A stretch of DNA of 11,331 nt, taken from NCBI GenBank assembly GCA_035352635.1, contig DAOPYA010000133.1:1-11331 (forward strand), written 5' to 3'. Below the pieces are notes generated by a model. It was not told the origin of the DNA. It saw only the letters and a program-made list of their open reading frames with translations, and did not search any database. Of this stretch, positions 1 to 6,826 are shown piece after piece. Both the position numbers and the translations under genes were made by a program. This DNA comes from Rifleibacterium sp035352635. GTDB lineage: Bacteria > Muiribacteriota > Ozemobacteria > Ozemobacterales > Ozemobacteraceae. Every line of letters begins with the position of its first letter. The stretch's first letter is position 1.

Positions 1-27
1 AGAAAAAGCAACCCGGCTGATAGGCCG
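1..27 (-). repeat. 27-bp interspersed repeat, copy 1 (reverse orientation)
   Basis: These 27 bases are the exact reverse complement of 8326-8352, so the same element occurs twice, inverted, 8.3 kb apart. Read on the minus strand it has a CGGC/GCCG-type hairpin followed by TTGCTTTTTCT, which looks like a weak intrinsic terminator for a gene beyond the window. The element runs to the first base, so its full length cannot be seen here. An imperfect hairpin (GCCACTT at 33-39 with AAGTGGC at 63-69) follows it. Confidence 0.7.
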
Positions 28-123
28 AAGCTGCCACTTTTAACAGACAACCAGTAAAACGCAAGTGGCTTTTGATGAGAGTCATACAACTCACCGAGAA
101 TTTCTGACACCGCGGCACTGCTA

Positions 124-152
124 TTGACGGCATCAGGCTGTTGCAGTATAAT
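124..152 (+). promoter_or_regulatory. Sigma-70-type promoter of asnS
   Basis: The -35 box is TTGACG at 124-129 and the -10 box is TATAAT at 147-152, with a 17-bp spacer. This is 11 of 12 consensus positions. Transcription should start near 159, giving a leader of about 49 nt with no T-box or other obvious riboswitch. The asnS ribosome binding site AGAGGT lies at 195-200. Confidence 0.8.
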
Positions 153-207
153 CGGCCAACCTGCTCAGGCGGGGAATCAGTCATCTTAATCAGTAGAGGT
201 CAATTCA

Positions 208-1659
208 ATGAGTCTGTCGATCAGCAAAATCCTGAAAATGTCACCTTCCGATCAGGTCGTATCAGTCAGCGGCTGGGTTAGAACCAGACGCTCAAGCAAA
301 AATGTTTCTTTCGTCGCGCTGAATGACGGCTCTACCATACTCAACCTGCAGCTGGTCGTCGATACCGATAAAGGTTTCGAGGGCATTAACGAAGAACTGA
401 TTACCAGCATAACCACCGGCGCCTCGCTTGTCGCCTCCGGAAAACTCGTTGCCTCGCAGGGCAGCGGCCAGGCCGTCGAACTTCTCTGCGAAAAAATCAC
501 CGTGCAGGGTCTCGCTGACCCCGAAACCTTCCCCTTGCAGCCGAAGAAGCATTCCCTCGAATTCCTTCGGGAAATCGGCCATCTGCGCTTCAGAACGAAC
601 GTGTTCGGCGCCATTCTGCGGGTCAGGCACGCCATGACCTTCGCAATTCATAAATTCTTCAATGATCGCGGCTTTTTTAACATTCATTCGCCAATCATCA
701 CCGGCTCAGACTGCGAAGGCGCCGGCGAAATGTTCCGCGTCACAACCCTCCCCGAAAAAGACCCGCCCCTCACCGACGACGGCAAAGTCGATTACACAAA
801 AGACTTCTTTGGCAAGGCGACTAACCTGACCGTTTCCGGCCAGCTCGAAGCAGAACTTGCAGCCATGGCGCTCAGCAAGGTTTATACTTTCGGGCCGACC
901 TTCAGGGCCGAAAACTCGAACACCACCCGCCACCTCGCCGAATTCTGGATGATCGAGCCTGAAGTCGCCTTCAACGACCTGACCGACAACATGAACCTCG
1001 CCGAAGAATTTCTCAAATACCTGATCGGCTACGCCCTCGAAAACTGCGCCGACGACATGGAATTTCTCAGCAAACGTTACGCCGAAGAAGACAAACTTAA
1101 ACCCCAGGCCGAACGCGAAACCATGACCCTGCTCGAAAAGCTCGAATTCGTGCGCAACAACAGTTTTGAACGCATCACCTACACCGAAGCCATCGAAATT
1201 CTCAAAAACTGCCAGCCCAACAAGAAGAAAAAGTTTCAATACCCGGTCGAAAACTGGGGTATCGACCTGCAATCAGAGCACGAACGCTATCTGGTCGAAA
1301 AGCACTTTAAAAAGCCGGTGATCGTCACCGATTACCCCAGAAAAAACAAGGCTTTCTACATGCGCGTCAACCCAGATGGAAACACGGTTGCCGCCATGGA
1401 TATTCTGGTGCCGGGCGTCGGTGAAATCATTGGCGGTTCACAGCGCGAAGAACGCTTCGAAATCCTCAAAGAACGCGCCGCCGAATTCAAGATTCCCGAA
1501 GAAAGCATCTGGTGGTATCTCGATATCCGCAGATTCGGTTCAGTAGTGCACAGCGGCTTTGGCCTTGGCTTTGAGCGTCTCTTGATGTTCGTCACAGGCA
1601 TGGGCAACGTTCGTGACGTCTCACCGTTCCCGAGAACTCCCAAAACCGCCGAATTCTAA
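208..1659 (+). CDS. asnS: Asparaginyl-tRNA synthetase (AsnRS)
   Basis: Class IIb aminoacyl-tRNA synthetase that charges tRNA-Asn with asparagine using ATP in the cytoplasm. The product is 483 aa, slightly longer than the usual 460-470. Residues 17-100 form the OB-fold anticodon-binding domain (VSGWVRTRR, then VALNDGS). The catalytic core shows motif 1 around 150-175 (FFNDRGFFNIHSPIITGSD), motif 2 from F232 (FRAEN then RHLAEFWMIEPE, the signature that separates AsnRS from AspRS) and motif 3 at 451-460 (FGLGFERLLM). GVGEIIGGSQRE at 403-414 is the usual active-site loop. The ATG at 208 lies 7 nt after AGAGGT. The gene is monocistronic, with its own promoter at 124-152 and a terminator at 1677-1711. 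Its presence suggests direct Asn-tRNA synthesis, though an amidotransferase route elsewhere cannot be excluded. Confidence 0.97.
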   Translation: MSLSISKILKMSPSDQVVSVSGWVRTRRSSKNVSFVALNDGSTILNLQLVVDTDKGFEGINEELITSITTGASLVASGKLVASQGSGQAVELLCEKITVQGLADPETFPLQPKKHSLEFLREIGHLRFRTNVFGAILRVRHAMTFAIHKFFNDRGFFNIHSPIITGSDCEGAGEMFRVTTLPEKDPPLTDDGKVDYTKDFFGKATNLTVSGQLEAELAAMALSKVYTFGPTFRAENSNTTRHLAEFWMIEPEVAFNDLTDNMNLAEEFLKYLIGYALENCADDMEFLSKRYAEEDKLKPQAERETMTLLEKLEFVRNNSFERITYTEAIEILKNCQPNKKKKFQYPVENWGIDLQSEHERYLVEKHFKKPVIVTDYPRKNKAFYMRVNPDGNTVAAMDILVPGVGEIIGGSQREERFEILKERAAEFKIPEESIWWYLDIRRFGSVVHSGFGLGFERLLMFVTGMGNVRDVSPFPRTPKTAEF

Positions 1660-1676
1660 GCAAAAGATTATTCACA

Positions 1677-1711
1677 GGGCTGTTTCACGTTAAAATGAAA
1701 CAGCCCTTTTT
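1677..1711 (+). terminator. Rho-independent terminator of asnS
   Basis: A perfect 11-bp stem pairs GGGCTGTTTCA (1677-1687) with TGAAACAGCCC (1696-1706) around an 8-nt loop. It is followed directly by TTTTT, 17 nt after the asnS stop codon. Confidence 0.93.
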
Positions 1712-1817
1712 CTATTCATTCAAAAACTCATTGAATATTTCATGGCAACCCGCCCGCCATGCCACGCCATAGAATCGCCGCGAAATGCCCGGTATGCTCT
1801 TAGATCAGAATCCATTG

Positions 1818-1823
1818 TATAAT
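1818..1823 (+). promoter_or_regulatory. Probable -10 box of the VWA gene
   Basis: A perfect TATAAT lies 33 nt before the chosen ATG at 1857. No good -35 hexamer is visible at 16-18 bp spacing, so either an activator helps or the match is chance. Its position argues against the longer upstream reading that would start at 1785, because that start would precede the transcript. Confidence 0.4.
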
Positions 1824-1856
1824 GTTGGCGAACCAATAGGCGATAAGGGGTTGAAT

Positions 1857-3650
1857 ATGAAGCGAATACTGCTGAGCTTTGTCTTGCTGATCGTGGGTTT
1901 GACCAGTGTTGCCGGCAATGATTTTTCTTCGGCAGTTCTGCACGTGAATTCGGCCGGGTTTCCGAAAATTGGCGTGGTTATGAAGGTTTTTAATAAAGAA
2001 CCCGTCGAAATGAAGGCCGACAACTTTGTTATCAGCGAAGACGGCACCGCGATCAGCAGTTTCGCCATCGCTTCTCAAAAAAACCGCCACTACATGGTGC
2101 TGGTGCTTGACCGCTCGTCGAGCATTGAGCCGGCGATGAACGACGTCAAACGTGCCGCCACCAGTTTTGTGCAGACCATGGTCACCGACGTGTCAATGTC
2201 AGTGCTGTCGTTCGGCAGCGATATCGACTTTACCCATTCTTTTTCTGAAGACCCTGCCTCGCTCATCGAAGCAATCAATAAGCTGCGCCCCTGGGGCGGC
2301 ACCGCGTTGTATGACGCGTTGTATTCGGCCTGCGAAGAGTTGCAGAACCAGGCCGGCCGGGCTGATCTTAAGACGGTTGTCTGCCTGACCGACGGTCGCG
2401 ACAGCACCCCGAACGGCCAGACCCCGATGTCGACTCACAAACCCGAAGAAGTCAACAAACTGGCGGTTGAAAAGGGTATCAGGCTGATTACCGTCGGCCT
2501 CGGAAACGACATCGACAGCAATGTGCTCAAAGGTTTTGCCAGCGCGACCGGCGGCTGGTATCTGCAAACGACCACACCCGAAGAACTGGCAAAAATTTAT
2601 GACGCCCTGGGCCGACGCATGAAACTTGAACGTTATTACCAGCTTGACTACCAGACGCCAAAACCAGCCCGAGACGGCACAAAGCGCAATATCGAAATTT
2701 CCAGCAGCCTGAAAGGCCTTGCAGACCAGGGCAAAGGCAATTACATCGCCCCGACTGTGACGGTACACAAGCCCGAAGCTGTTAAAAAAGGCGGCGATGG
2801 CAAAATGTCGGTAACGAAAGTTTTTCATGAACTGAATATTGAAGGCCCAGATACGGTTTTTCTCACCGGCCCGATCACTCCACCCCCGGCTTCGCCCGTA
2901 TTTGGCCTGAACAGAGCATCTCTGCTGGGTCTCGGCGAGGCTGAAACCACTGGTGTTATCGAACAGGCCCGCGCCCGGGTCAGCGCTGAGCACCGTCAAA
3001 ACTACGACCGGCAGATGAAATACCTCGATGATTACCAGAAATGCTGCGAACGCTTGTGTCAGAAGGTCGAAGAGGATGCTTCCCGGCCTGATATCAAAGA
3101 TTTCGAGCGGCCCCGCATCGAATATCGACGGCAATACCTGCAACTGCGCCAGGAAGAAATCAACCTGCACAAGCAGCAGGCATACGACGAATATCAGGCA
3201 AAACATCAGGCAGCCATGGACGAACTCGATTTTTATCAGAAAACCGGCCTGGCGGGCGGAGATGACGACGAAGGATTTTTCGAACGCAATTCGGCCAGCG
3301 CAACTGCCACGCTGAACGATATTTCAGGAAAATATGACCAGCTCTTCGCTGCCCATCGCGAAAAAACCAACAGTCACTTCAGCAATTCGCAGGCCGGCCG
3401 CGGTGCTCATGTCGAAAGCATTACAACCATAACCGACGAAGAGGTCGATCTGCCATCAGGCACCGGCCGAAACGACATGACCGGGGTCGGCGCCGTACCT
3501 TCGTTTGGCGAAATCGACAAATTCATCAAAAACCGTATTCCGGGCAACCAGGATATCGATGAAGATGACTCTGGCTCAGACGCTGGCGATTCAGAAGATT
3601 CTGACGCAGATCAGCCGAAAATGCCGGATCTGAAAATCCTCGACCGCTGA
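1857..3650 (+). CDS. Secreted von Willebrand factor type A domain protein
   Basis: The product is 597 aa when started at the ATG at 1857, which follows AAGGGG (1845-1850) by 6 nt and opens directly with a signal peptide (MKRILLSFVLLIVGLTSVAG, probable cleavage near residue 20). Residues 78-255 form a VWA domain with a complete metal-ion-dependent adhesion site: D85-R-S87-S-S89, T149 in WGGTALYDAL and D179 in LTDGRDS. Such domains bind protein or matrix ligands through a divalent cation. Residues 340-348 are proline-rich. Residues 365-460 are rich in E, R, K and Q (QARARVSAEHRQNYDRQ and onward) and probably form a long helix or coiled coil. The last 35 residues are strongly acidic (DEDDSGSDAGDSEDSD). 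No membrane anchor, lipobox or sorting signal is seen after the signal peptide, so the protein is probably periplasmic or exported. The specific role is unknown. No clear terminator follows. Confidence 0.9.
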   Translation: MKRILLSFVLLIVGLTSVAGNDFSSAVLHVNSAGFPKIGVVMKVFNKEPVEMKADNFVISEDGTAISSFAIASQKNRHYMVLVLDRSSSIEPAMNDVKRAATSFVQTMVTDVSMSVLSFGSDIDFTHSFSEDPASLIEAINKLRPWGGTALYDALYSACEELQNQAGRADLKTVVCLTDGRDSTPNGQTPMSTHKPEEVNKLAVEKGIRLITVGLGNDIDSNVLKGFASATGGWYLQTTTPEELAKIYDALGRRMKLERYYQLDYQTPKPARDGTKRNIEISSSLKGLADQGKGNYIAPTVTVHKPEAVKKGGDGKMSVTKVFHELNIEGPDTVFLTGPITPPPASPVFGLNRASLLGLGEAETTGVIEQARARVSAEHRQNYDRQMKYLDDYQKCCERLCQKVEEDASRPDIKDFERPRIEYRRQYLQLRQEEINLHKQQAYDEYQAKHQAAMDELDFYQKTGLAGGDDDEGFFERNSASATATLNDISGKYDQLFAAHREKTNSHFSNSQAGRGAHVESITTITDEEVDLPSGTGRNDMTGVGAVPSFGEIDKFIKNRIPGNQDIDEDDSGSDAGDSEDSDADQPKMPDLKILDR

Positions 3651-3675
3651 TAAACGTGATGAAAAAGGAATTTCC

Positions 3676-3745
3676 CACGGATTAACGCGGATGGACACGG
3701 ATTAATTCGGATTGCCACGGATGGACACGGATTAACGCGGGTGGC
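3676..3745. repeat. Short tandem repeat with 10/20-bp units
   Basis: The 20-bp unit CACGGATTAACGCGGATGGA (3676-3695) is followed by a diverged copy (3696-3715), a 10-bp half unit CACGGATGGA (3716-3725) and a third copy (3726-3745). Every unit starts with CACGGAT, and all boundaries fall on a 10-bp grid, close to one helical turn. I remember similar CACGGATTAA-type repeats between genes of many unrelated bacteria, sometimes near GxxExxY protein genes; that association is from memory only. No such gene is in this window. The repeat lies between the VWA gene and the antitoxin pseudogene. Confidence 0.85.
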
Positions 3746-3750
3746 CAGAA

Positions 3751-4002
3751 TCAGATCACCGCTTTCAAAAGAACCGCCGGTCGGGGCATGGCTCGCTCAG
3801 CGAGTTGTAACTCGCATCCCCCGGCATCTGCAAAACGTCGGGCAATGCGCGAGCCGATCCCTTTCTGGCATTTCTGGCGGTTTATAAAAGCTGTTAGAAT
3901 CTTCCGGATTTCCTCTTCCATGGAGATATTTTTGGCGGCGGCGCTCAGGCGAAGCATCTTTTTGAGCTCCTAGTCAATATTCCGAATGGTTATGCTTCCC
4001 AT
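3751..4002 (-). pseudogene. FitA/VapB-type ribbon-helix-helix antitoxin, interrupted by a nonsense codon
   Basis: The frame starts at ATG 4002-4000, 4 nt after AAGGAGAG. It reads MGSITIRNID, then TAG at 3972-3970, then continues in the same frame as ELKKMLRLSAAAKNISMEEE through IRKILTAF and KGIGSRIARRFADAGG to LQLAERAMPRPAV, ending at TGA 3753-3751. This is the layout of FitA-like antitoxins: an N-terminal SITIRN beta strand that contacts DNA, the helix with the EEEIRKIL signature, and a C-terminal toxin-binding tail with GG..L.L..R. One base change (for example GAG to TAG) explains the stop. AGGAG at 3971-3967, 9 nt before the internal ATG at 3957, could allow a restart giving a 68-aa protein without the DNA-binding strand. 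The PIN-domain toxin gene expected directly downstream is absent; the tandem repeat is there instead. A sequencing error could mimic the stop. Confidence 0.8.
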
Positions 4003-4033
4003 GTTTCTCTCCTTATCATCGATTCCAGTATTA

Positions 4034-4062
4034 AATATATGCATGCATTGCAATCATTGCAA
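4034..4062 (-). promoter_or_regulatory. Promoter and operator dyad of the antitoxin pseudogene
   Basis: On the minus strand TTGCAA (4062-4057) and TATATT (4039-4034) are spaced by 17 bp. The -35 box lies inside a perfect inverted repeat, TTGCAAT-G-ATTGCAA (4062-4048), next to a second palindrome, ATGCATGCAT (4048-4039), in the spacer. Antitoxins of this class repress their own promoter by binding such dyads, so this is the likely autoregulatory operator, retained although the gene is broken. Confidence 0.6.
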
Positions 4063-4084
4063 ACAAAGCTTGCCAACTGAAATG

Positions 4085-4115
4085 AAAAAGCCGCGCTGCA
4101 TAAGCAGCGCGGCTT
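4085..4115 (-). terminator. Rho-independent terminator of the lipoprotein gene at 4137
   Basis: On the minus strand a perfect 12-bp stem, AAGCCGCGCTGC with GCAGCGCGGCTT (4115-4104 and 4099-4088), has a 4-nt loop and runs into TTTTT. It starts 22 nt after the stop codon of the lipoprotein gene. The plus strand has no T tract after the stem, so it should work in one direction only. Confidence 0.9.
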
Positions 4116-4136
4116 GGGAGCGTAAACCAGTTGTGA

Positions 4137-5162
4137 TTACTTGGTTGTGCAGACAGGCTGTACAGGTGTAACCGGTGTGACCGCGGCAGTTACAGCCTTG
4201 GCCTGGAAGTTTTGATTGACGTAGCTTGATTCAGCGACCACGGTCAGAGAATAATTTGCCGGAACAAAGGTATGATCGGCGATCGCGGCTGGTTCTACTA
4301 CATAGGATTTTGCTTCAATGCCTTCGAACAGATAATAACCATCGCTGTTGGTGCTGGTTGATTTAACTGTCTGGCTATCGGCTTTGAGATAGATAACCTG
4401 AGCATCTCTGGCTGTGCCATCGGCTCTGAAGGCATACCCTGAAATAAGAGGAAGCTTGATTTGCGGAACAGCGTTTACAGCTGTGTTAACTGGCGCGGTA
4501 GTAGTGTTGAAGACGATTTCTTTTGTGATATTGGCCGGCAATGCCCAGGTAGTCAAATCAGTTTCGACTGCAGTCTGAACCGGAGTAAAATTGACGGCAG
4601 CGGCAGTGCTCTTGGCGGTGAAATCAAGATAATGTTTGCGTTTTGCAACGCCAGAATTCCATTTTTCAAAAACGAGAGTTTTGGCAGTGGTCAACGGGGT
4701 AACGGTTGCCTTTTCTTCGGCATTGGCTACCTTTTTGGTGGGTACAACGATTGATTTCATGATCGGAGCGGTGAGGTCTTTGGCGCAAAGTTCAACACGA
4801 TACTGGGTGTAGGCATCCTGGATCGTGGCGCTGGCGTTAAAGGTTTTGTCGCTGTCTTTATAGGTGATTTTGTCGGCGGCAATGGTGTAGATGCCTGCAG
4901 TGTTATCGGTACCATCTTCATTGAGCGGTATGACTTTCATGTACATGCCGGTAGCTGCCTGCGAAATTGCAGGGCGAAGATTATCGCGGGTATTGGCGGC
5001 AAAAACGGGGGCCGCACCACCACCAGAAGCAGAGATGACCAGAACGATAGCAGCTATGCCAAGAATGGCACCGATACCGTCATCGCCACCAAAACAGCCG
5101 GTCATAACAATTAATGAACCGACGAAAACAAGCAGGACAAAGACACTCATAAGTTTTTTCAT
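4137..5162 (-). CDS. Lipoprotein with a carboxypeptidase-regulatory-like (Ig-fold) domain
   Basis: The product is 341 aa from the ATG at 5162, which is 9 nt after GAGGGG (5177-5172). A TTG two codons upstream is only 3 nt from that site and less likely. The signal peptide (MKKLMSVFVLLVFVGSLIVM) ends in a lipobox, MTGC, with Cys23 as the lipidated residue. Immediately after FGGDDG comes a second hydrophobic stretch (residues 29-45, GIGAILGIAAIVLVISA), then a small-residue linker (SGGGAAP). Residues 65-235 are a threonine- and alanine-rich region I do not recognise. Residues 240-322 resemble the carboxypeptidase-regulatory/SdrD-B type beta sandwich (LISGYAFRADGTARDAQVIY, then SDGYYLFEGI and SYVVEPA). 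The tail is V/T/P-rich. It is probably an envelope-anchored surface or periplasmic protein of unknown function. It has its own promoter (5196-5224) and terminator. Confidence 0.85.
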   Translation of the reverse strand: MKKLMSVFVLLVFVGSLIVMTGCFGGDDGIGAILGIAAIVLVISASGGGAAPVFAANTRDNLRPAISQAATGMYMKVIPLNEDGTDNTAGIYTIAADKITYKDSDKTFNASATIQDAYTQYRVELCAKDLTAPIMKSIVVPTKKVANAEEKATVTPLTTAKTLVFEKWNSGVAKRKHYLDFTAKSTAAAVNFTPVQTAVETDLTTWALPANITKEIVFNTTTAPVNTAVNAVPQIKLPLISGYAFRADGTARDAQVIYLKADSQTVKSTSTNSDGYYLFEGIEAKSYVVEPAAIADHTFVPANYSLTVVAESSYVNQNFQAKAVTAAVTPVTPVQPVCTTK

Positions 5163-5195
5163 GGACAAGTACCCCTCTGTTAAATTTGTATTATC

Positions 5196-5224
5196 ATCAT
5201 AACACGGAAGTAATACTTTGACAA
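5196..5224 (-). promoter_or_regulatory. Sigma-70-type promoter of the lipoprotein gene at 4137
   Basis: On the minus strand the -35 box TTGTCA (5224-5219) and the -10 box TATGAT (5201-5196) are separated by exactly 17 bp; each matches 5 of 6 consensus bases. The leader would be about 27 nt and contains the GAGGGG ribosome binding site. Confidence 0.75.
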
Positions 5225-5601
5225 TTATTTTGTATCATCAACCGGAGCTGGATGATAGAAAAGGCCTGCCAGATTAGATTTAAAGATGAAAAAAATATTT
5301 GTTTTTCGCCCACCTGCCGGGCAAGTTTTTCTCGTTTCCAACGCTTGCCCTAAGGATTTTCATTTTTTAATGTACTGAAAATTAGGCACAAATCGCCCAC
5401 AATGCCAGGTGCAGAAGGAATTCAGCACCACTGTTATCATGTGTCACCCGCGAATTGCAAATGCCTCGTACAACCATCAGAAAGACGATTTTGGATGCTC
5501 TATCTGTATAGCCAACTGTTGCAAAGGAATGGCTGGGATCGTGTACATTTCTTAAGTGCATTTTGGTTCAGCGGGTTTGATCGGCCTTATTCTTATTTTC
5601 C
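5225..5601. other. Intergenic region between divergent lipoprotein genes
   Basis: I find no convincing gene here. The one notable structure is a hairpin of GGGCAAG (5319-5325) with CTTGCCC (5344-5350) around an 18-nt loop; a competing GCCC/GGGC pairing (5308-5311 with 5319-5322) overlaps it, and a T-rich stretch follows. A 67-codon frame at 5402-5605 has no ribosome binding site and an unlikely composition. Confidence 0.4.
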
Positions 5602-5631
5602 TTGATAAAGCGATGCAGGGTTCCGTATAAT
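5602..5631 (+). promoter_or_regulatory. Sigma-70-type promoter of the lipoprotein gene at 5665
   Basis: TTGATA at 5602-5607 (5 of 6 consensus) and a perfect TATAAT at 5626-5631 are separated by 18 bp. Transcription would start near 5638, about 27 nt before the ATG. Confidence 0.78.
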
Positions 5632-5664
5632 TTCTGAAGATATCTTTTCGTGAGGAGACTTTTT

Positions 5665-6762
5665 ATGAAATCCCTTTGCAAAACTTTCCATCAGAGAATC
5701 TTGTCCGTTCACACTTTTGCTCTTTCCATTGTTCTTATTGTGAGTCTGCTCGGATGTGGTGGCGGTGGCGGCGGAGGATCTAACGGGCTGGGTGTGACTG
5801 CTTCTCCTCTGAGCGAAACGATTCCAGCTTCACTGGCGAAAATCAGCGCCAGGCCGCTCAATAACACCGATCACGCACCCTGGGTAATCATGCATTCTGT
5901 TATCGCATTCAGACAACAGGCCCAGGTGCTTGTCAAAGAAACAGGCAAAACCATGAATGCCGTTGAGTATCTCTGCACTGAAGCCCGCTGGAACAACCAG
6001 AAGATTTTTCGCAACGCAGGCGGCGAACCCGCCCTTCCCACAAGAAATCTCAGTTTCGGTCTCACCGAATCCTACATTGTCCAGGATCACGTAGATCAGT
6101 TCTTGTATGCTTTTGCCGAAGCCGGGGTTCTTAAGAGTCAAAAAATACTGGCTGACGACGGAACCGAATTTACGGTCGCCGACATGATCAAGGCTTCTAC
6201 CATGAATTTCGTTCCCACCCAGGAACTTGGCTGGACGCTGGTAGTGCTTCCCTATTACCTTGGGGCTGACGCATCGTTCACCACGAAGGGCGGGGTTACC
6301 TACAACATTTCAGACCTCATTGCCCTGGCCTGTCAGCGTGATATCACCAAAGAAACCGAGGCCGGAACCCATCATCTGTATGGGGTTGGCTATGCCCTGA
6401 AAAAGCATCTTGATGCGGGCGGAAAGCTTGATGGCGCCTGGGCGACAGCCCGAACCTATCTTGACACCCATATCGAAAAAGCCCGCAATTCGCAGCAATC
6501 GAACGGCATTTTTTCAATTGAATTGTTCGGTGGCTGGAAAGAAGCGTCTTCGCCGCGACTGAATGTTTGGGGAAACGGTCACATGCTAGAATGGCTTGCC
6601 TTTGCCCTCAGCCCCGAACAACTTGGGCAGGAGTGGGTAAAGCTGGCGGCTACGAGTCTTACCGGCGAAATCATGAACCAGGAATTGAGCGCATTGAGCG
6701 ACGGGGGCATGTACCACGCGGTGAACGGCCTGAAACTTTATCAGAGCATCGTGAATCCCTGA
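5665..6762 (+). CDS. Lipoprotein of an uncharacterised, planctomycete-like family
   Basis: The product is 365 aa. The ATG at 5665 follows GAGGAG (5652-5657) by 7 nt; an upstream GTG at 5650 overlaps that site and is rejected. The signal peptide has a long n-region and ends in the lipobox LLGC, with Cys31 followed by seven glycines as a flexible linker. The mature part is mostly helical and alanine-rich. Visible motifs are APWVIMHSVIAFR (71-83), QDHVDQFLYAFAEAGV (140-155), THHLYGVGYAL (235-245), GNGHMLEWLAFAL (303-315) and GGMYHAVNGLKLY (347-359). From memory these motifs in this order match a family of planctomycete hypothetical proteins (W..MH...A, then TH.L.G..YA, then GH.LEWL, then HA...L..Y); I could not check this. 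The repeated helical motifs with conserved His suggest an alpha/alpha-barrel-like fold, but no reaction can be assigned. It converges on xthA with a 64-nt gap and no clear terminator. Confidence 0.8.
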   Translation: MKSLCKTFHQRILSVHTFALSIVLIVSLLGCGGGGGGGSNGLGVTASPLSETIPASLAKISARPLNNTDHAPWVIMHSVIAFRQQAQVLVKETGKTMNAVEYLCTEARWNNQKIFRNAGGEPALPTRNLSFGLTESYIVQDHVDQFLYAFAEAGVLKSQKILADDGTEFTVADMIKASTMNFVPTQELGWTLVVLPYYLGADASFTTKGGVTYNISDLIALACQRDITKETEAGTHHLYGVGYALKKHLDAGGKLDGAWATARTYLDTHIEKARNSQQSNGIFSIELFGGWKEASSPRLNVWGNGHMLEWLAFALSPEQLGQEWVKLAATSLTGEIMNQELSALSDGGMYHAVNGLKLYQSIVNP

Positions 6763-6826
6763 TCATTTCTGATGATTGGTATTATTGAATGGTCAGATAT
6801 TTTGCCGGGTTCAGCGACAAAGCGAT

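Noticed and set aside
1..207. T-box or other riboswitch before asnS
   Set aside because: The promoter leaves a leader of only about 49 nt, with no specifier loop, no T-box sequence and no antiterminator/terminator pair.
706..1272. 188-codon minus-strand open frame
   Set aside because: It is opposite asnS and its Phe/Gly/Val-rich translation mirrors the antisense of Glu/Lys codons.
1785..1856. 24-residue N-terminal extension of the VWA protein
   Set aside because: It would precede the signal peptide and span the -10 box; the ATG at 1857 has AAGGGG at proper distance.
2199..3206. 335-codon minus-strand open frame
   Set aside because: It lies entirely opposite the VWA gene, has no ribosome binding site and no recognisable domain; it is a by-product of codon bias.
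3661..3745. CRISPR array
   Set aside because: The units are 10-20 bp and directly adjacent, with no spacers of constant length and no cas genes.
5402..5605. 67-codon plus-strand frame between the lipoprotein genes
   Set aside because: No Shine-Dalgarno sequence, a composition rich in Trp, Tyr, Cys and His, and no similarity I recognise.
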